Assembly: GCA_004144935.1 (NCBI GenBank)
Contig: SDZP01000016.1
Location: 1 to 20,421, forward strand
Source: Caulobacteraceae bacterium
Lineage (GTDB): Bacteria > Pseudomonadota > Alphaproteobacteria > Caulobacterales > Caulobacteraceae
DNA length: 20,421 nucleotides
Reading direction: 5' to 3'
Shown: piece after piece, positions 1 through 6,530 of the stretch
Position numbering within the stretch: the first letter of the stretch is position 1
How the letters are laid out: each line of letters begins with the position of its first letter
Notes under the pieces: generated by a model
The model's database searches: none
What the model saw: only the letters and a program-made list of their open reading frames with translations
Told to the model about the DNA's origin: nothing
Program-made: the position numbers and the translations under genes

Positions 1-502
1 GCCCCAGAACGGTCGCCACGCCCCAGACCCCGGCGATGGCGCCGAACACCCGCGCCCACAGCCGCTCGGGGAAGAGGGCGGTGGTGGCCACATAGCAGAG
101 GGCCATGATCGCCCCGGCCCCCAGGCCCTGCAGCAGCCGCCCGGCCACGAACGTCAGGAAGGTCGGCGCCAGCGCGCTGGCCGCGCAGCCGGCGGCATAG
201 AGGATGGCCGAGACCACCAACGCCCCGCGCAGGCCGAGCCGCAAGGACAGCCGCCCCGACACCGCCCCCGACAGGATCGAGGCCAGCAGGAAGGCCGCCA
301 CGCTCCAGGCGAAGTAGCGGAAGCCGCCGATGTCCTCGGCGATGCTGGGGGTAATGGTCACCGTCACCAGGCTGTCGGCGGCGTTCAGCCAGACGCCCAG
401 GCAAAGGAACAGGAAGCGGGTCAGGTATTGCGGGGCGAGGATCTCGCGCCAGCCGGGCGCGGCGGACGCATCGTCAGGCTGGGGCGCGGGATCGGTGGCC
501 AT
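1..502 (-). CDS. MFS transporter, N-terminal part (runs off window)
   Basis: This is the first 167 codons of an inner-membrane transporter read leftward from ATG at 502-500; the rest lies outside the window. The N-terminus is hydrophilic and Pro/Ala-rich (MATDPAPQ). Hydrophobic segments follow: one with LFLCLGVWLNAADS, then AWSVAAFLLASILSGAVSG, then the cytoplasmic loop GRLSLRLGLRGAL, then further helices with GRLLQGLGAGAIMAL. This order (TM1, TM2, a G-x-L-S-x-R-x-G-R-like loop, and an R-x-x-Q-G-x-G-A motif in TM4) is the signature of the drug:H+ antiporter branch of the Major Facilitator Superfamily. The substrate cannot be read from this part. It is divergent from the extensin-family gene at 583, with 80 bp between starts. 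I see no strong Shine-Dalgarno site; TTGACCC lies about 30 bp upstream on the minus strand as a possible -35. Confidence 0.85.
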   Translation of the reverse strand, partial: MATDPAPQPDDASAAPGWREILAPQYLTRFLFLCLGVWLNAADSLVTVTITPSIAEDIGGFRYFAWSVAAFLLASILSGAVSGRLSLRLGLRGALVVSAILYAAGCAASALAPTFLTFVAGRLLQGLGAGAIMALCYVATTALFPERLWARVFGAIAGVWGVATVLG

Positions 503-582
503 GAGCGCTGCTTTGGGCGGGCGGCCCGCGAGGGTCAAGCGGCCTCCAACAAACCGGCGTCTGGCGCGTTCTAGTCTGTCCC

Positions 583-1320
583 ATGCCCATCCGCCTGCCG
601 ACCCTGCCGCCCGTCACGCCCTCGCAGAGGGCGCTCGCCTCCGCCGGCGCGCTGGTTCTGGAGCTGATCCTGGCGGGGTTGCTGGCCTTCGTCTGGATCG
701 ACCGCACGGCCGCGCCGCAGGACCTGCCTTGGAAGCCGTTCTCGATGAGCCACCCGGTCGGCCTGGCCACGGCGGGCAAACTGGCCCGCATCGGGGCCGA
801 CCCGGCGCTCTGCCGCCAGGCGCTCGATGACGCCGGCCTGACCTTCGCCGAGGCGCCGGACCGCAGCCAGGGCTTCTGCTCGACCGCCAACAGCCTGCGG
901 CTGGCCGATGCCACCCTCGCCCCGCGTGGTCCGGTGATGCGCTGCGACCTGGCCCTCAACTACGCCGTCTGGCGCCATCACGTGGTCGAGCCGGCGGCCC
1001 GGGAGACCCTTGGCGCCGAGCTGAACCGGATCGAACATTACGGGACCTACGCCTGCCGGACCGTCTACAGCCAGGACGGCGCCCGCCCGAGCAACCACGC
1101 CACCGCCTCGGCGCTCGATGTCGCCGGCTTCCGGCTAAAGGACGGGACGAGCGTGGCCGTCCTGCGCGACTACCGCGACCCCGGCCCCAAGGGCGCCTTC
1201 CTGCGGCGGGTCAGGGCCGGGGGCTGCCGGCTGTTCGGCACGACGCTCGGCCCCGACTACAACGCCGCCCACGCCAACCACTTCCATCTGGACATGGGGC
1301 AGTGGAAGATCTGCCGATGA
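583..1320 (+). CDS. Extensin-family protein (LAS-type putative metallopeptidase), copy 1
   Basis: A 245-residue protein of the bacterial 'extensin-like C-terminal' family, which has nothing to do with plant extensins. One N-terminal membrane segment (about residues 18-39) anchors it, so the domain should face the periplasm. The C-terminal half has the zinc-site pattern of LAS peptidases: H172-x6-D179 (in SNHATASALDVAG) and H233-x-H235 (in HANHFHLDMG). By family knowledge these resemble D-Ala-D-Ala carboxypeptidases of the VanY/M15 type, so a role in peptidoglycan trimming is plausible but inferred. Five cysteines (residues 77, 99, 121, 158, 215) recur in the neighbour and could form periplasmic disulfides. 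It is followed 67 bp later by a paralogue on the same strand, so the two may be co-transcribed. The start is the first ATG; its ribosome site is weak. Confidence 0.85.
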   Translation: MPIRLPTLPPVTPSQRALASAGALVLELILAGLLAFVWIDRTAAPQDLPWKPFSMSHPVGLATAGKLARIGADPALCRQALDDAGLTFAEAPDRSQGFCSTANSLRLADATLAPRGPVMRCDLALNYAVWRHHVVEPAARETLGAELNRIEHYGTYACRTVYSQDGARPSNHATASALDVAGFRLKDGTSVAVLRDYRDPGPKGAFLRRVRAGGCRLFGTTLGPDYNAAHANHFHLDMGQWKICR

Positions 1321-1387
1321 TTGCGCGAGGGTGAAGGCCCAGGCCTGTCATGCTATGGCCGCCTTCGCCGTTAACCCTTGATTGCTC

Positions 1388-2146
1388 ATGGCCGCCTACC
1401 GCGTACCGCATCCGGACAAGCCGCATATCGCCCACCACGCCCGTCGCCAGACCCTGGCGGCGCGGATCGTCGGCTTCGTGCTGCTGTGGATACTGGTCGC
1501 CATCATGGCCCTGGTCGCCGACCGCGCCATCCCTGGCCAGCACCTGCCCTGGAAGAAGCTGACTCTGGTCGACCCGGTCGGCGCCGCCACCAAGGTCAAG
1601 GCCGCCCGCGCCGGCGCCGACCCCGCCGCCTGCCGCGCCATCCTGGCGGCCGGCGGCATCGACTATGCCGAGACCCCGGCCAGCTCCAATAATTGGTGCG
1701 TCGTCCAGGACGCCCTGCAGATCAAGTCCGGCATGGCCCCGCTGAAGCCCGCCGACGCCCCGATGACCTGCAAGGAGGCCCTGGCCGTCGCCCTCTGGGA
1801 GCGCCAGGTGGTGCAGGCCGCCGCCTTCGCCGAATTCGACCAGGCGGTGATCGGCATCGACCACTACGGCAGCTACAGCTGCCGGCGCATCTACGGCCAG
1901 ACCGAGGGCCCGGTCAGCGAGCACGCCCTGGCCAACGCCCTCGACGTGGCCGGCTTCCGCCTCGCCGACGGCACCAGCGTCAGCGTGCTGAACGACTGGA
2001 ACGACCCCGGCCCCAAAGGCAACTTCCTGCACCGGGTGCGCGACGGGGCCTGCAAGGTGTTCCTCACCGTCCTGAGCCCCGACTACAACGCCGAGCACGC
2101 CAACCACTTCCATCTCGACATGGGCGGATGGCCCAAGTGTTCCTGA
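1388..2146 (+). CDS. Extensin-family protein (LAS-type putative metallopeptidase), copy 2
   Basis: A 252-residue paralogue of the preceding gene with the same plan: a short basic, His-rich N-terminus, a membrane segment (about residues 27-45), a linker with the shared LPWKK and DPVGAAT blocks, then the extensin-like domain. The putative metal ligands are kept: H179-x6-D186 (SEHALANALDVAG) and H240-x-H242 (HANHFHLDMG). Shared blocks such as DVAGFRL-DGTSV and DPGPKG-FL-RV show a tandem duplication, but much of the rest has diverged, so the duplication is old. I chose ATG at 1388 over the in-frame TTG at 1382; neither has a clear Shine-Dalgarno site. A substrate in the cell wall is inferred only. 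The stop codon lies in a small stem (CTGAT/ATCAG, 2142-2157) followed by a T-rich stretch, a weak possible terminator. Confidence 0.85.
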   Translation: MAAYRVPHPDKPHIAHHARRQTLAARIVGFVLLWILVAIMALVADRAIPGQHLPWKKLTLVDPVGAATKVKAARAGADPAACRAILAAGGIDYAETPASSNNWCVVQDALQIKSGMAPLKPADAPMTCKEALAVALWERQVVQAAAFAEFDQAVIGIDHYGSYSCRRIYGQTEGPVSEHALANALDVAGFRLADGTSVSVLNDWNDPGPKGNFLHRVRDGACKVFLTVLSPDYNAEHANHFHLDMGGWPKCS

Positions 2147-2194
2147 TCATTCTATCAGACTAGATTTATTTTCGGCGGACCTTGGGTAAGGTAA

Positions 2195-2223
2195 TTGTCG
2201 GCCGTCTCCGCGCTGCCTAGGTT
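2195..2223 (+). promoter_or_regulatory. Putative housekeeping promoter of the fucosidase gene
   Basis: TTGTCGG (2195-2201), 14 bp, then CCTAGGTT (2216-2223). This fits the Caulobacter sigma-73 pattern TTGACGS-N10-14-GCTANAWC with a few mismatches, and would start transcription near 2230, about 35 bases before the ATG. The similar TTGTCGA/GCTAGGTT pair before cpdR supports the reading. Confidence 0.45.
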
Positions 2224-2232
2224 TGCCCCGTT

Positions 2233-2259
2233 CCGGGTGTCAGACCCGGGGAGGGAGAG
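2233..2259 (+). promoter_or_regulatory. Leader hairpin abutting a strong ribosome binding site
   Basis: CCGGGT (2233-2238) and ACCCGG (2244-2249) form a perfect 6-bp stem with loop GTCAG. The purine-rich Shine-Dalgarno run GGGGAGGGAGAG (2248-2259) begins inside the 3' arm, and the ATG follows at 2264. The ribosome site fixes the start at 2264 rather than the upstream in-frame TTG at 2195. Confidence 0.5.
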
Positions 2260-2263
2260 ACAG

Positions 2264-3400
2264 ATGGCCGATTTCAGCGCCTTTCAGAACCGGCCCGTGC
2301 CCGACTGGTACGCCGATCCCCAGTTCGGCGTCTTCATCCACTGGGGCATCTTCTCGGTTCCGGCCTTCGCCCCGGCCGGGGTCTCGATCACCAGCCTGTT
2401 CGAGACCGACTACGACCGCGCCTTTATCCTCGGCCCCTATGCGGAATGGTACCAGAACGCCCTGCGCGATCCGACCAGTCCGACGGCCAGACGCCATGCC
2501 GAACGCCATGGCGACGCGCCCTATGACGCCTTCCGCGCGCAGTTCGACGAGGCCTCAAGGGCCTTCGACGCCGACGCCTGGGCCGATCTCTTCCAGAAGG
2601 CCGGCGCCAAATACGTGGTCTTCGTCACCAAGCATCACGACGGCTACTGCCTGTGGCCGACCAACGTCCCCAATCCCCACAAGCCCGGCTGGCACAGCGA
2701 CCGCGACTTCGTCGGCGAACTGGCCGAGGCCGTTCGCAAGCGGGGCATGCGCTTTGGCCTCTACTATTCCGGCGGCCTCGACTGGACCTTCCGCGACAGC
2801 CTGATCGGCAACATGGGCGAGATGTTCGCCGCCGTGCCGACCGGCGACGACTACCGCGCCTACGCCCTGGCCCAGGCCAAGGAGCTGATCGATCGCTACA
2901 AGCCGAGCGTGCTGTGGAACGACATCGCCTGGCCCAACGCCGAGGACCTGCCCGAACTCTTCGCCTACTACTATGAGGCGGTGCCGGATGGGGTGATCAA
3001 CGACCGCTGGCTGGGGATCGCGCCGCTCTTCGAAAGCCTGCGCGATCCGGTCGCCTGCGCCGCCTTCAACGACCGCATCAAGGACAGCATCCAGAAGAAC
3101 GGCGTGCACTTCAACGGCGGCTCGGCCCCGCCACACTGCGACTTCCGCACTGTGGAATACGGCTCCGGCGCCCACCTCAAGGGCGTGAAGTGGGAATCGA
3201 CCCGGGGCCTGGGTCTCGCCTTCGGCTACAACACCGACGAGCCGACCGACAACTACATGACCGGCCAGGGCATCGCCGACCTGTTCGCGGAGGTGAAGGC
3301 CGATGGCGGCAACCTGTTGCTCAACGTCGGCCCCCGCGCCGATGGCTCGATCCCCGAGGTGCAATCCAGGGCGTTGCTCGACTTTGCTCGCTTGACGTAG
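2264..3400 (+). CDS. Alpha-L-fucosidase, GH29, catalytic domain only
   Basis: A 378-residue glycoside hydrolase family 29 protein, a retaining exo-hydrolase releasing alpha-linked L-fucose. Family blocks appear in order: WYADPQFGVFIHWG (residues 15-28), KHHDGYCLWPT (123-133), the nucleophile motif VLWNDIAWP with D220, VINDRW (244-249), CDFRTVEYGS (292-301), KWESTRGLGLAFGYN (309-323) and NLLLNVGPRADGSIP (350-364). No signal peptide is visible, so it should act in the cytoplasm on imported oligosaccharides. The protein stops 14 residues after that last block (ending LLDFARLT). GH29 enzymes normally go on through a G-x-WL-x-NGEAIY segment and a C-terminal beta-sandwich, which are missing. I see no frameshift that restores them within the 52 bp before the next gene. 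The acid/base residue varies in this family and I cannot assign it. The start at 2264 is set by GGGGAGGGAGAG. Confidence 0.9.
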   Translation: MADFSAFQNRPVPDWYADPQFGVFIHWGIFSVPAFAPAGVSITSLFETDYDRAFILGPYAEWYQNALRDPTSPTARRHAERHGDAPYDAFRAQFDEASRAFDADAWADLFQKAGAKYVVFVTKHHDGYCLWPTNVPNPHKPGWHSDRDFVGELAEAVRKRGMRFGLYYSGGLDWTFRDSLIGNMGEMFAAVPTGDDYRAYALAQAKELIDRYKPSVLWNDIAWPNAEDLPELFAYYYEAVPDGVINDRWLGIAPLFESLRDPVACAAFNDRIKDSIQKNGVHFNGGSAPPHCDFRTVEYGSGAHLKGVKWESTRGLGLAFGYNTDEPTDNYMTGQGIADLFAEVKADGGNLLLNVGPRADGSIPEVQSRALLDFARLT

Positions 3401-3423
3401 GGCGAACCGCCGGTAGGTTGCCT

Positions 3424-3439
3424 TCAAACAACTGTTTGA
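3424..3439. promoter_or_regulatory. Perfect palindromic operator before the SDR gene
   Basis: TCAAACA-AC-TGTTTGA is a perfect 7-bp-arm inverted repeat with a 2-bp centre, ending 13 bp before the SDR start codon. It also fits the CAAAC-N4-GTTTG form reported for fatty-acid-responsive TetR regulators such as PsrA. No regulator gene lies nearby, so the binding protein is unknown. Confidence 0.5.
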
Positions 3440-3452
3440 GAGGGAACGCGCG

Positions 3453-4223
3453 ATGACTGAAGGCACTTTGTTCGACCTGACCGGCAAGGTCGCCGTCATC
3501 ACCGGCTCCTCGCGGGGCATCGGCAAGGCCATCGCCGAACGCATGGCGCAGCACGGCGCCAAGGTGACCATCTCCTCGCGCAAGGCCGGCCCCTGCGAGG
3601 AAGTGGCCGCCGAAATCAACGCCAGGCACCCGGGCGCTGCCATCGCCGTGCCGGCCAACATCTCGTCCAAGGAAGACCTGCAACGGCTGGTGGACGAGAC
3701 CCGCAAGGCCTTCGGCAAGGTCGACATCGTCGTCTGCAACGCCGCCTCGAACCCCTACTACGGCCCGATGGCCGGCATCGAGGACGACCAGTTCCGCAAG
3801 ATCCTCGAGAACAACGTCATCGCCAACCACTGGCTGATCAGCATGGTCGTGCCCGAGATGATCGAGCGCAAGGCCGGCTCGGTGATCATCGTCTCCAGCA
3901 TCGGCGGCCTGCGCGGCAGCCCGGTGATCGGCGCCTACAACGTCTCCAAGGCCGCCGACTTCCAGCTGGCCCGAAATCTCGCCCACGAATACGGCCCGCA
4001 CGGCATCCGGGTGAACTGCATCGCGCCGGGCCTGGTGAAGACCGACTTCGCCAAGGCCCTGTGGTCCAACCCCGAAACCCTGCGCCGCGCCACCGACCCG
4101 GTGCCCCTGCGCCGCATCGGCGAGCCGGACGAGATCGCCGGGGCGGCGGTCTACCTGGCCTCGAACGCCGGCAGCTTCATGACCGGCCAGGCCTTGGTGG
4201 TGGACGGCGGGGCGACGATCTAG
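3453..4223 (+). CDS. SDR-family NAD(P)-dependent oxidoreductase
   Basis: A 256-residue classical short-chain dehydrogenase/reductase, cytoplasmic, with one Rossmann domain filling the whole chain. The cofactor motif TGSSRGIG (residues 17-24) is complete, as are CNAAS (95-99), the catalytic Ser in IVSSIGG (148/149) and the Tyr-x-x-x-Lys pair YNVSK (Y162, K166). The C-terminal block GSFMTGQALVVDGGATI is typical. SSRK after the second strand (residues 41-44) favours NADP(H), by analogy. The substrate cannot be read; overall similarity is to DHRS4-like carbonyl reductases and to SDRs found with acyl-CoA dehydrogenases. GAGAGGGA precedes the ATG by about 7 bases. The gene lies 52 bp after the fucosidase, but the palindrome between them suggests separate control. 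Confidence 0.92.
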   Translation: MTEGTLFDLTGKVAVITGSSRGIGKAIAERMAQHGAKVTISSRKAGPCEEVAAEINARHPGAAIAVPANISSKEDLQRLVDETRKAFGKVDIVVCNAASNPYYGPMAGIEDDQFRKILENNVIANHWLISMVVPEMIERKAGSVIIVSSIGGLRGSPVIGAYNVSKAADFQLARNLAHEYGPHGIRVNCIAPGLVKTDFAKALWSNPETLRRATDPVPLRRIGEPDEIAGAAVYLASNAGSFMTGQALVVDGGATI

Positions 4224-4237
4224 GCTCGCTGCTTACG

Positions 4238-4309
4238 GTCCTGACGAAAGTCAGGACCCACGGGACGGGGCGCCGGTGCTAGCGGGTGGGTCCTGACTTT
4301 CGTCAGGAC
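4238..4309. repeat. REP/BIME-like inverted pair of hairpins between convergent genes
   Basis: Unit 1 (4238-4260) is GTCCTGAC-GAAA-GTCAGGAC plus CCA. Unit 2 (4287-4309) is its exact 23-base reverse complement, giving GTCCTGAC-TTTC-GTCAGGAC. Each unit is an 8-bp perfect stem with a 4-base loop, and the two can also pair with each other across 26 bp that include CGGGACGGGGCGCCGG. It fills the gap between the SDR stop (4223) and the aminotransferase stop (4318), so it may end transcription from both sides. The layout matches REP pairs (BIMEs). Confidence 0.75.
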
Positions 4310-4317
4310 AATCGGGG

Positions 4318-5472
4318 TCAGGGGATGCGCGCCCGCGCCAGCCGCTCCACCCCCGCATCCAGCGTGTCGTCCCGCTTGGCGAAGCACAGCCGGATCAGGT
4401 TGGTCGGGGCGTCCGTCTCGTAGAAGGCCGAGATCGGGATCGCCGCGATCCCGTGTTCCCTGACCGCCCGCAGGCAGAAGTCGGCATCCCGCTCGTCGAT
4501 GCCCGACGCCGCCAGGTCGACATTCAGGAAATAGGTCCCGGCCGCCGGCAGCACCGTGAAACCCGCGGCGGCCAGCCCATCCGCCAGCCGGTCCCGCGAC
4601 CGCTGCAGATCCCTCGGCATCCGCTCAAACCATTCCGCGCTGTTGTCCAGCCCCCAGGCCACCGCCGCCTGCAGGTTGGGCGGCGTCGTGAAGGTCAGGA
4701 ACTGGTGCGCCCCGGCCAGCGCCTTCATCAGCCTTGGCGCGGCGCAGAGGAAGCCGACCTTCCAGCCGGTCATGGCGAACATCTTGCCGGCCGAGCCGAT
4801 CTTCACCGTCCGCTCGCGCATGCCCGGAAAGCCCATCAGCGGCCGGAACACCCGCCCGTCCAAGGCGATCTGCTCCCAGACCTCGTCGCAGACGGCGATG
4901 GCGTCATGGGCGACGCAGAACTGCGCCAGCAGGGCCAGGTCCTCGTCGGCCCACAGGGTGGCGGCCGGATTGACCGGGTTGTTCAGAACCACCAGCTTCG
5001 TGCGCGGGCTGAACACCGCCTCCAGCATGGCCCGGTCGATACGGAAGTGCGGCGGCTGCAAGGTCGCCAGTCTCGGTACGCCGCCGCACCGCCGCACCAT
5101 CGGCAGGTAGGCGTCGTACAGGGGCTGGAACAGCACCACCTCATCGCCCGGCGAGATCAGCGACAGGAAGGCCGCCGCCAGCGCCTCGGTCGCCCCGGAG
5201 GTCACCGTCACCTCGCCCAGGCCGTCGAGATCCAGCCCCTGGAACTTGGCATAATGCCGCGCCGCCGCCTCGCGCAGCTCCGGCAGCCCCCGCATCGGCG
5301 GATACTGGTTGTAGCCGTGCACCGCCTCCCAGGCCGCCTTCTCGCGAACGCCGAGCGGTCCCGGCTCGTCGGGAAACCCCTGGCCCAGGTTGATCGCCCC
5401 GGTATCGCGCGCCAGGCCGCTCATCACCTCGAAGATGGTGGTCGGCAGGTCGGCATAGACGGGATGGACCAC
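4318..5472 (-). CDS. PLP-dependent class I/II aminotransferase (YbdL/KAT-like)
   Basis: A 384-residue fold-type I aminotransferase, cytoplasmic. Blocks in order: LPTTIFEVMSGLARDTGAIN and LGQGFPDEPGP near the N-terminus, GYNQYPPMRGLPELREA (residues 53-69), TSGATEAL (91-98), NNPVNPAAT (164-172, with a Val where most relatives have His), CDEVWEQI with D196, and GSAGKMFAMTGWKVGF with the PLP-binding Lys230. LIRLCFAK near the end holds the carboxylate-binding Arg. The pattern, including ATLQPPHFRID, is close to E. coli YbdL, a methionine-preferring 2-oxoacid aminotransferase, and to kynurenine aminotransferases; the exact amino donor is not readable. The start is GTG at 5472, chosen because GGAG lies 7 bases upstream and homology begins there. 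It diverges from the GNAT gene with only 39 bp between starts. Confidence 0.92.
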   Translation of the reverse strand: MVHPVYADLPTTIFEVMSGLARDTGAINLGQGFPDEPGPLGVREKAAWEAVHGYNQYPPMRGLPELREAAARHYAKFQGLDLDGLGEVTVTSGATEALAAAFLSLISPGDEVVLFQPLYDAYLPMVRRCGGVPRLATLQPPHFRIDRAMLEAVFSPRTKLVVLNNPVNPAATLWADEDLALLAQFCVAHDAIAVCDEVWEQIALDGRVFRPLMGFPGMRERTVKIGSAGKMFAMTGWKVGFLCAAPRLMKALAGAHQFLTFTTPPNLQAAVAWGLDNSAEWFERMPRDLQRSRDRLADGLAAAGFTVLPAAGTYFLNVDLAASGIDERDADFCLRAVREHGIAAIPISAFYETDAPTNLIRLCFAKRDDTLDAGVERLARARIP

Positions 5473-5479
5473 GGCGGGA

Positions 5480-5483
5480 CTCC
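5480..5483 (-). promoter_or_regulatory. Ribosome binding site fixing the aminotransferase GTG start
   Basis: GGAG on the minus strand, 7 bases before GTG at 5472. The open frame extends much farther upstream, but that extension is antisense to the acetyltransferase gene and has no family similarity. Confidence 0.6.
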
Positions 5484-5511
5484 GATATTGCAAGCGGCGG
5501 ACGGGGCGCCC

Positions 5512-5991
5512 ATGCTTCATGCCATGCGCATCGTCGATTTCGAACCCCGCCACGCCGAGGCCTGGAAGCGCCTCAACGAAGCCTGGATCGGTCGCCACTT
5601 CGCCCTCGAGCCGTCGGACGCCAGGGTGCTGGACGACCCGGTCGGCAATGTCCTCGATCCCGGAGGCCGCATCTTCATCGCCGAGGACGAGGCCGGCGAG
5701 GCCATCGGCTGCGCGGGCCTGCTGGCGCTCGACGCGCAGCACGGCGGCGGCTTCGAGCTGATCAAGATGACGGTGTCGGAGGCCGCGCGCGGCACGGGCC
5801 TTGGCCGGCGGCTGATGGATCATTGCATCGCCGCCGCCACGGCCATGGGCGCGGCCCGGCTCTACCTGGAGACCAACTCCAGCCTCTGCCCGGCACTGGG
5901 CCTCTACCGGGCCTCGGGCTTCGTCGACCTGCCGCCGAACGACACCCCCTACGCCCGCGCCGACGTCTTCATGGAGCGATCGCTGCCGTGA
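5512..5991 (+). CDS. GNAT-family N-acetyltransferase
   Basis: A 159-residue acetyl-CoA-dependent acetyltransferase, cytoplasmic. The strand-4 block GGGFELIKMTVSEAARG leads into the CoA pyrophosphate-binding loop ARGTGLGRRLMDHCIAAA (R/Q-x-x-G-x-G/A motif), then ARLYLETNSSLCPALGLYRASGFVDL, the usual motif B with the Y-x-x-x-GF ending. The substrate is not readable; the LYLETNSSL-A--LY block is typical of small-molecule or amino-acid acetylating relatives. The start could be ATG 5512 or the in-frame ATG 5524. I chose 5512 because a G-rich stretch (GGACGGGG) lies about 6 bases before it. It is divergent from the aminotransferase with 39 bp between, so the two promoters must overlap each other or the coding sequence. 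Confidence 0.88.
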   Translation: MLHAMRIVDFEPRHAEAWKRLNEAWIGRHFALEPSDARVLDDPVGNVLDPGGRIFIAEDEAGEAIGCAGLLALDAQHGGGFELIKMTVSEAARGTGLGRRLMDHCIAAATAMGAARLYLETNSSLCPALGLYRASGFVDLPPNDTPYARADVFMERSLP

Positions 5992-6001
5992 ACGCGAAAC
6001 A

Positions 6002-6025
6002 CCCCCGGAGATGTCTCTCCGGGGG
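6002..6025. terminator. Bidirectional hairpin terminator between GNAT and RcnB-like genes
   Basis: CCCCCGGAGA (6002-6011), loop TGTC, TCTCCGGGGG (6016-6025): a perfect 10-bp stem between convergent stop codons at 5991 and 6054. The minus-strand side is followed by TGTTTC, the better tail, so it probably serves the RcnB-like gene best. Confidence 0.75.
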
Positions 6026-6053
6026 CGCCGTACGCATCGCTAGAGAACGATCC

Positions 6054-6530
6054 CTAGTCGAACAGGTTGAACACCACCGAGGCGATCAGGCCGGTGGCCA
6101 CGGCCGTCAGGATGACGTCGTCGCCGTGACGGTAGTAGCCGTAACCACGCGGGGGCGGGGCCAGGCCGTAGGTGCGGTAGTCGACGTAGTAGCCGCGGCC
6201 GCGATAGGCCGAAGGCAGGTACTGGCCACGGGCCCAGCGACGGTCGGCCTGGTAGCCACGCGGGGCGTAGTAGCGGCCGGCGTTGTAGCGGCGATGGGCG
6301 CGACGCTCGTAGCGGCTCTCGGCGCGGTCGGCGCGGCGGTCGTAACGGTCGTCGCGACGGTCATCCCGGCGATCCGAACGGTCGTCCCGGCGCTCGTCGC
6401 GACGGTCATTGCGGTCGTCGCGACGTTCGTCGCGGCGCTCGTAGCCGCCACCGCCGTACGGCTGGGCCGCGGCGGCGCCGGCGGAACCCAGGACCGACAA
6501 CGCGACGGCGGCGATCAGGAACTTCTTCAT
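6054..6530 (-). CDS. RcnB-family exported protein with Arg/Asp-rich repeat region
   Basis: A 158-residue protein with a clear signal peptide (MKKFLIAAVALSVLGSAGAAAAQ, cleavage near residue 22), so periplasmic or surface-bound. Residues 31-80 are a low-complexity polyampholyte built from DRRDERRDD-like units. The C-terminal part (about 94-158) is the RcnB-like domain: RRWARGQYLPSAYR, YYVDYRTYGLAPPPRGYGYY, then GDDVILTAVATGLIASVV. RcnB of E. coli is a periplasmic factor in nickel/cobalt homeostasis, but this protein has only two histidines and no metal-binding clusters, so a nickel role should not be assumed. GGGGAGA lies 7 bases before the ATG. It follows the DUF938 gene by 98 bp on the same strand, with its own likely promoter in the gap. 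Confidence 0.85.
   Translation of the reverse strand: MKKFLIAAVALSVLGSAGAAAAQPYGGGGYERRDERRDDRNDRRDERRDDRSDRRDDRRDDRYDRRADRAESRYERRAHRRYNAGRYYAPRGYQADRRWARGQYLPSAYRGRGYYVDYRTYGLAPPPRGYGYYRHGDDVILTAVATGLIASVVFNLFD
6291..6440 (-). repeat. Short degenerate tandem repeats encoding the R/D-rich tract
   Basis: Within the RcnB-like gene, about 150 bp of CG-rich units such as CGACGGTCGTC recur in imperfect tandem (codons CGN for Arg, GAC for Asp). They encode the DRRDERRDD-type repeats. Such tracts expand and contract easily. Confidence 0.6.

Noticed and set aside
517..529. GCGGGC-G-GCCCGC palindrome upstream of the MFS gene
   Set aside because: A GC-only palindrome of this size is expected by chance in such DNA and is not placed at a recognisable promoter.
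1368..1382. TTAACCCTTGATTGC before the second extensin gene as a CtrA site
   Set aside because: Only one TTAA half-site is present; the second half at 7-bp spacing is TTGC, not TTAA.
2142..2175. CTGAT/ATCAG stem plus T-rich tail after the second extensin gene as a firm terminator
   Set aside because: A 5-bp AT-containing stem that includes the stop codon, with the T-run well downstream and interrupted; too weak to list on its own.
5473..5823. N-terminal extension of the aminotransferase frame
   Set aside because: These codons are antisense to the GNAT gene, lack family similarity, and GGAG marks GTG 5472 as the start.
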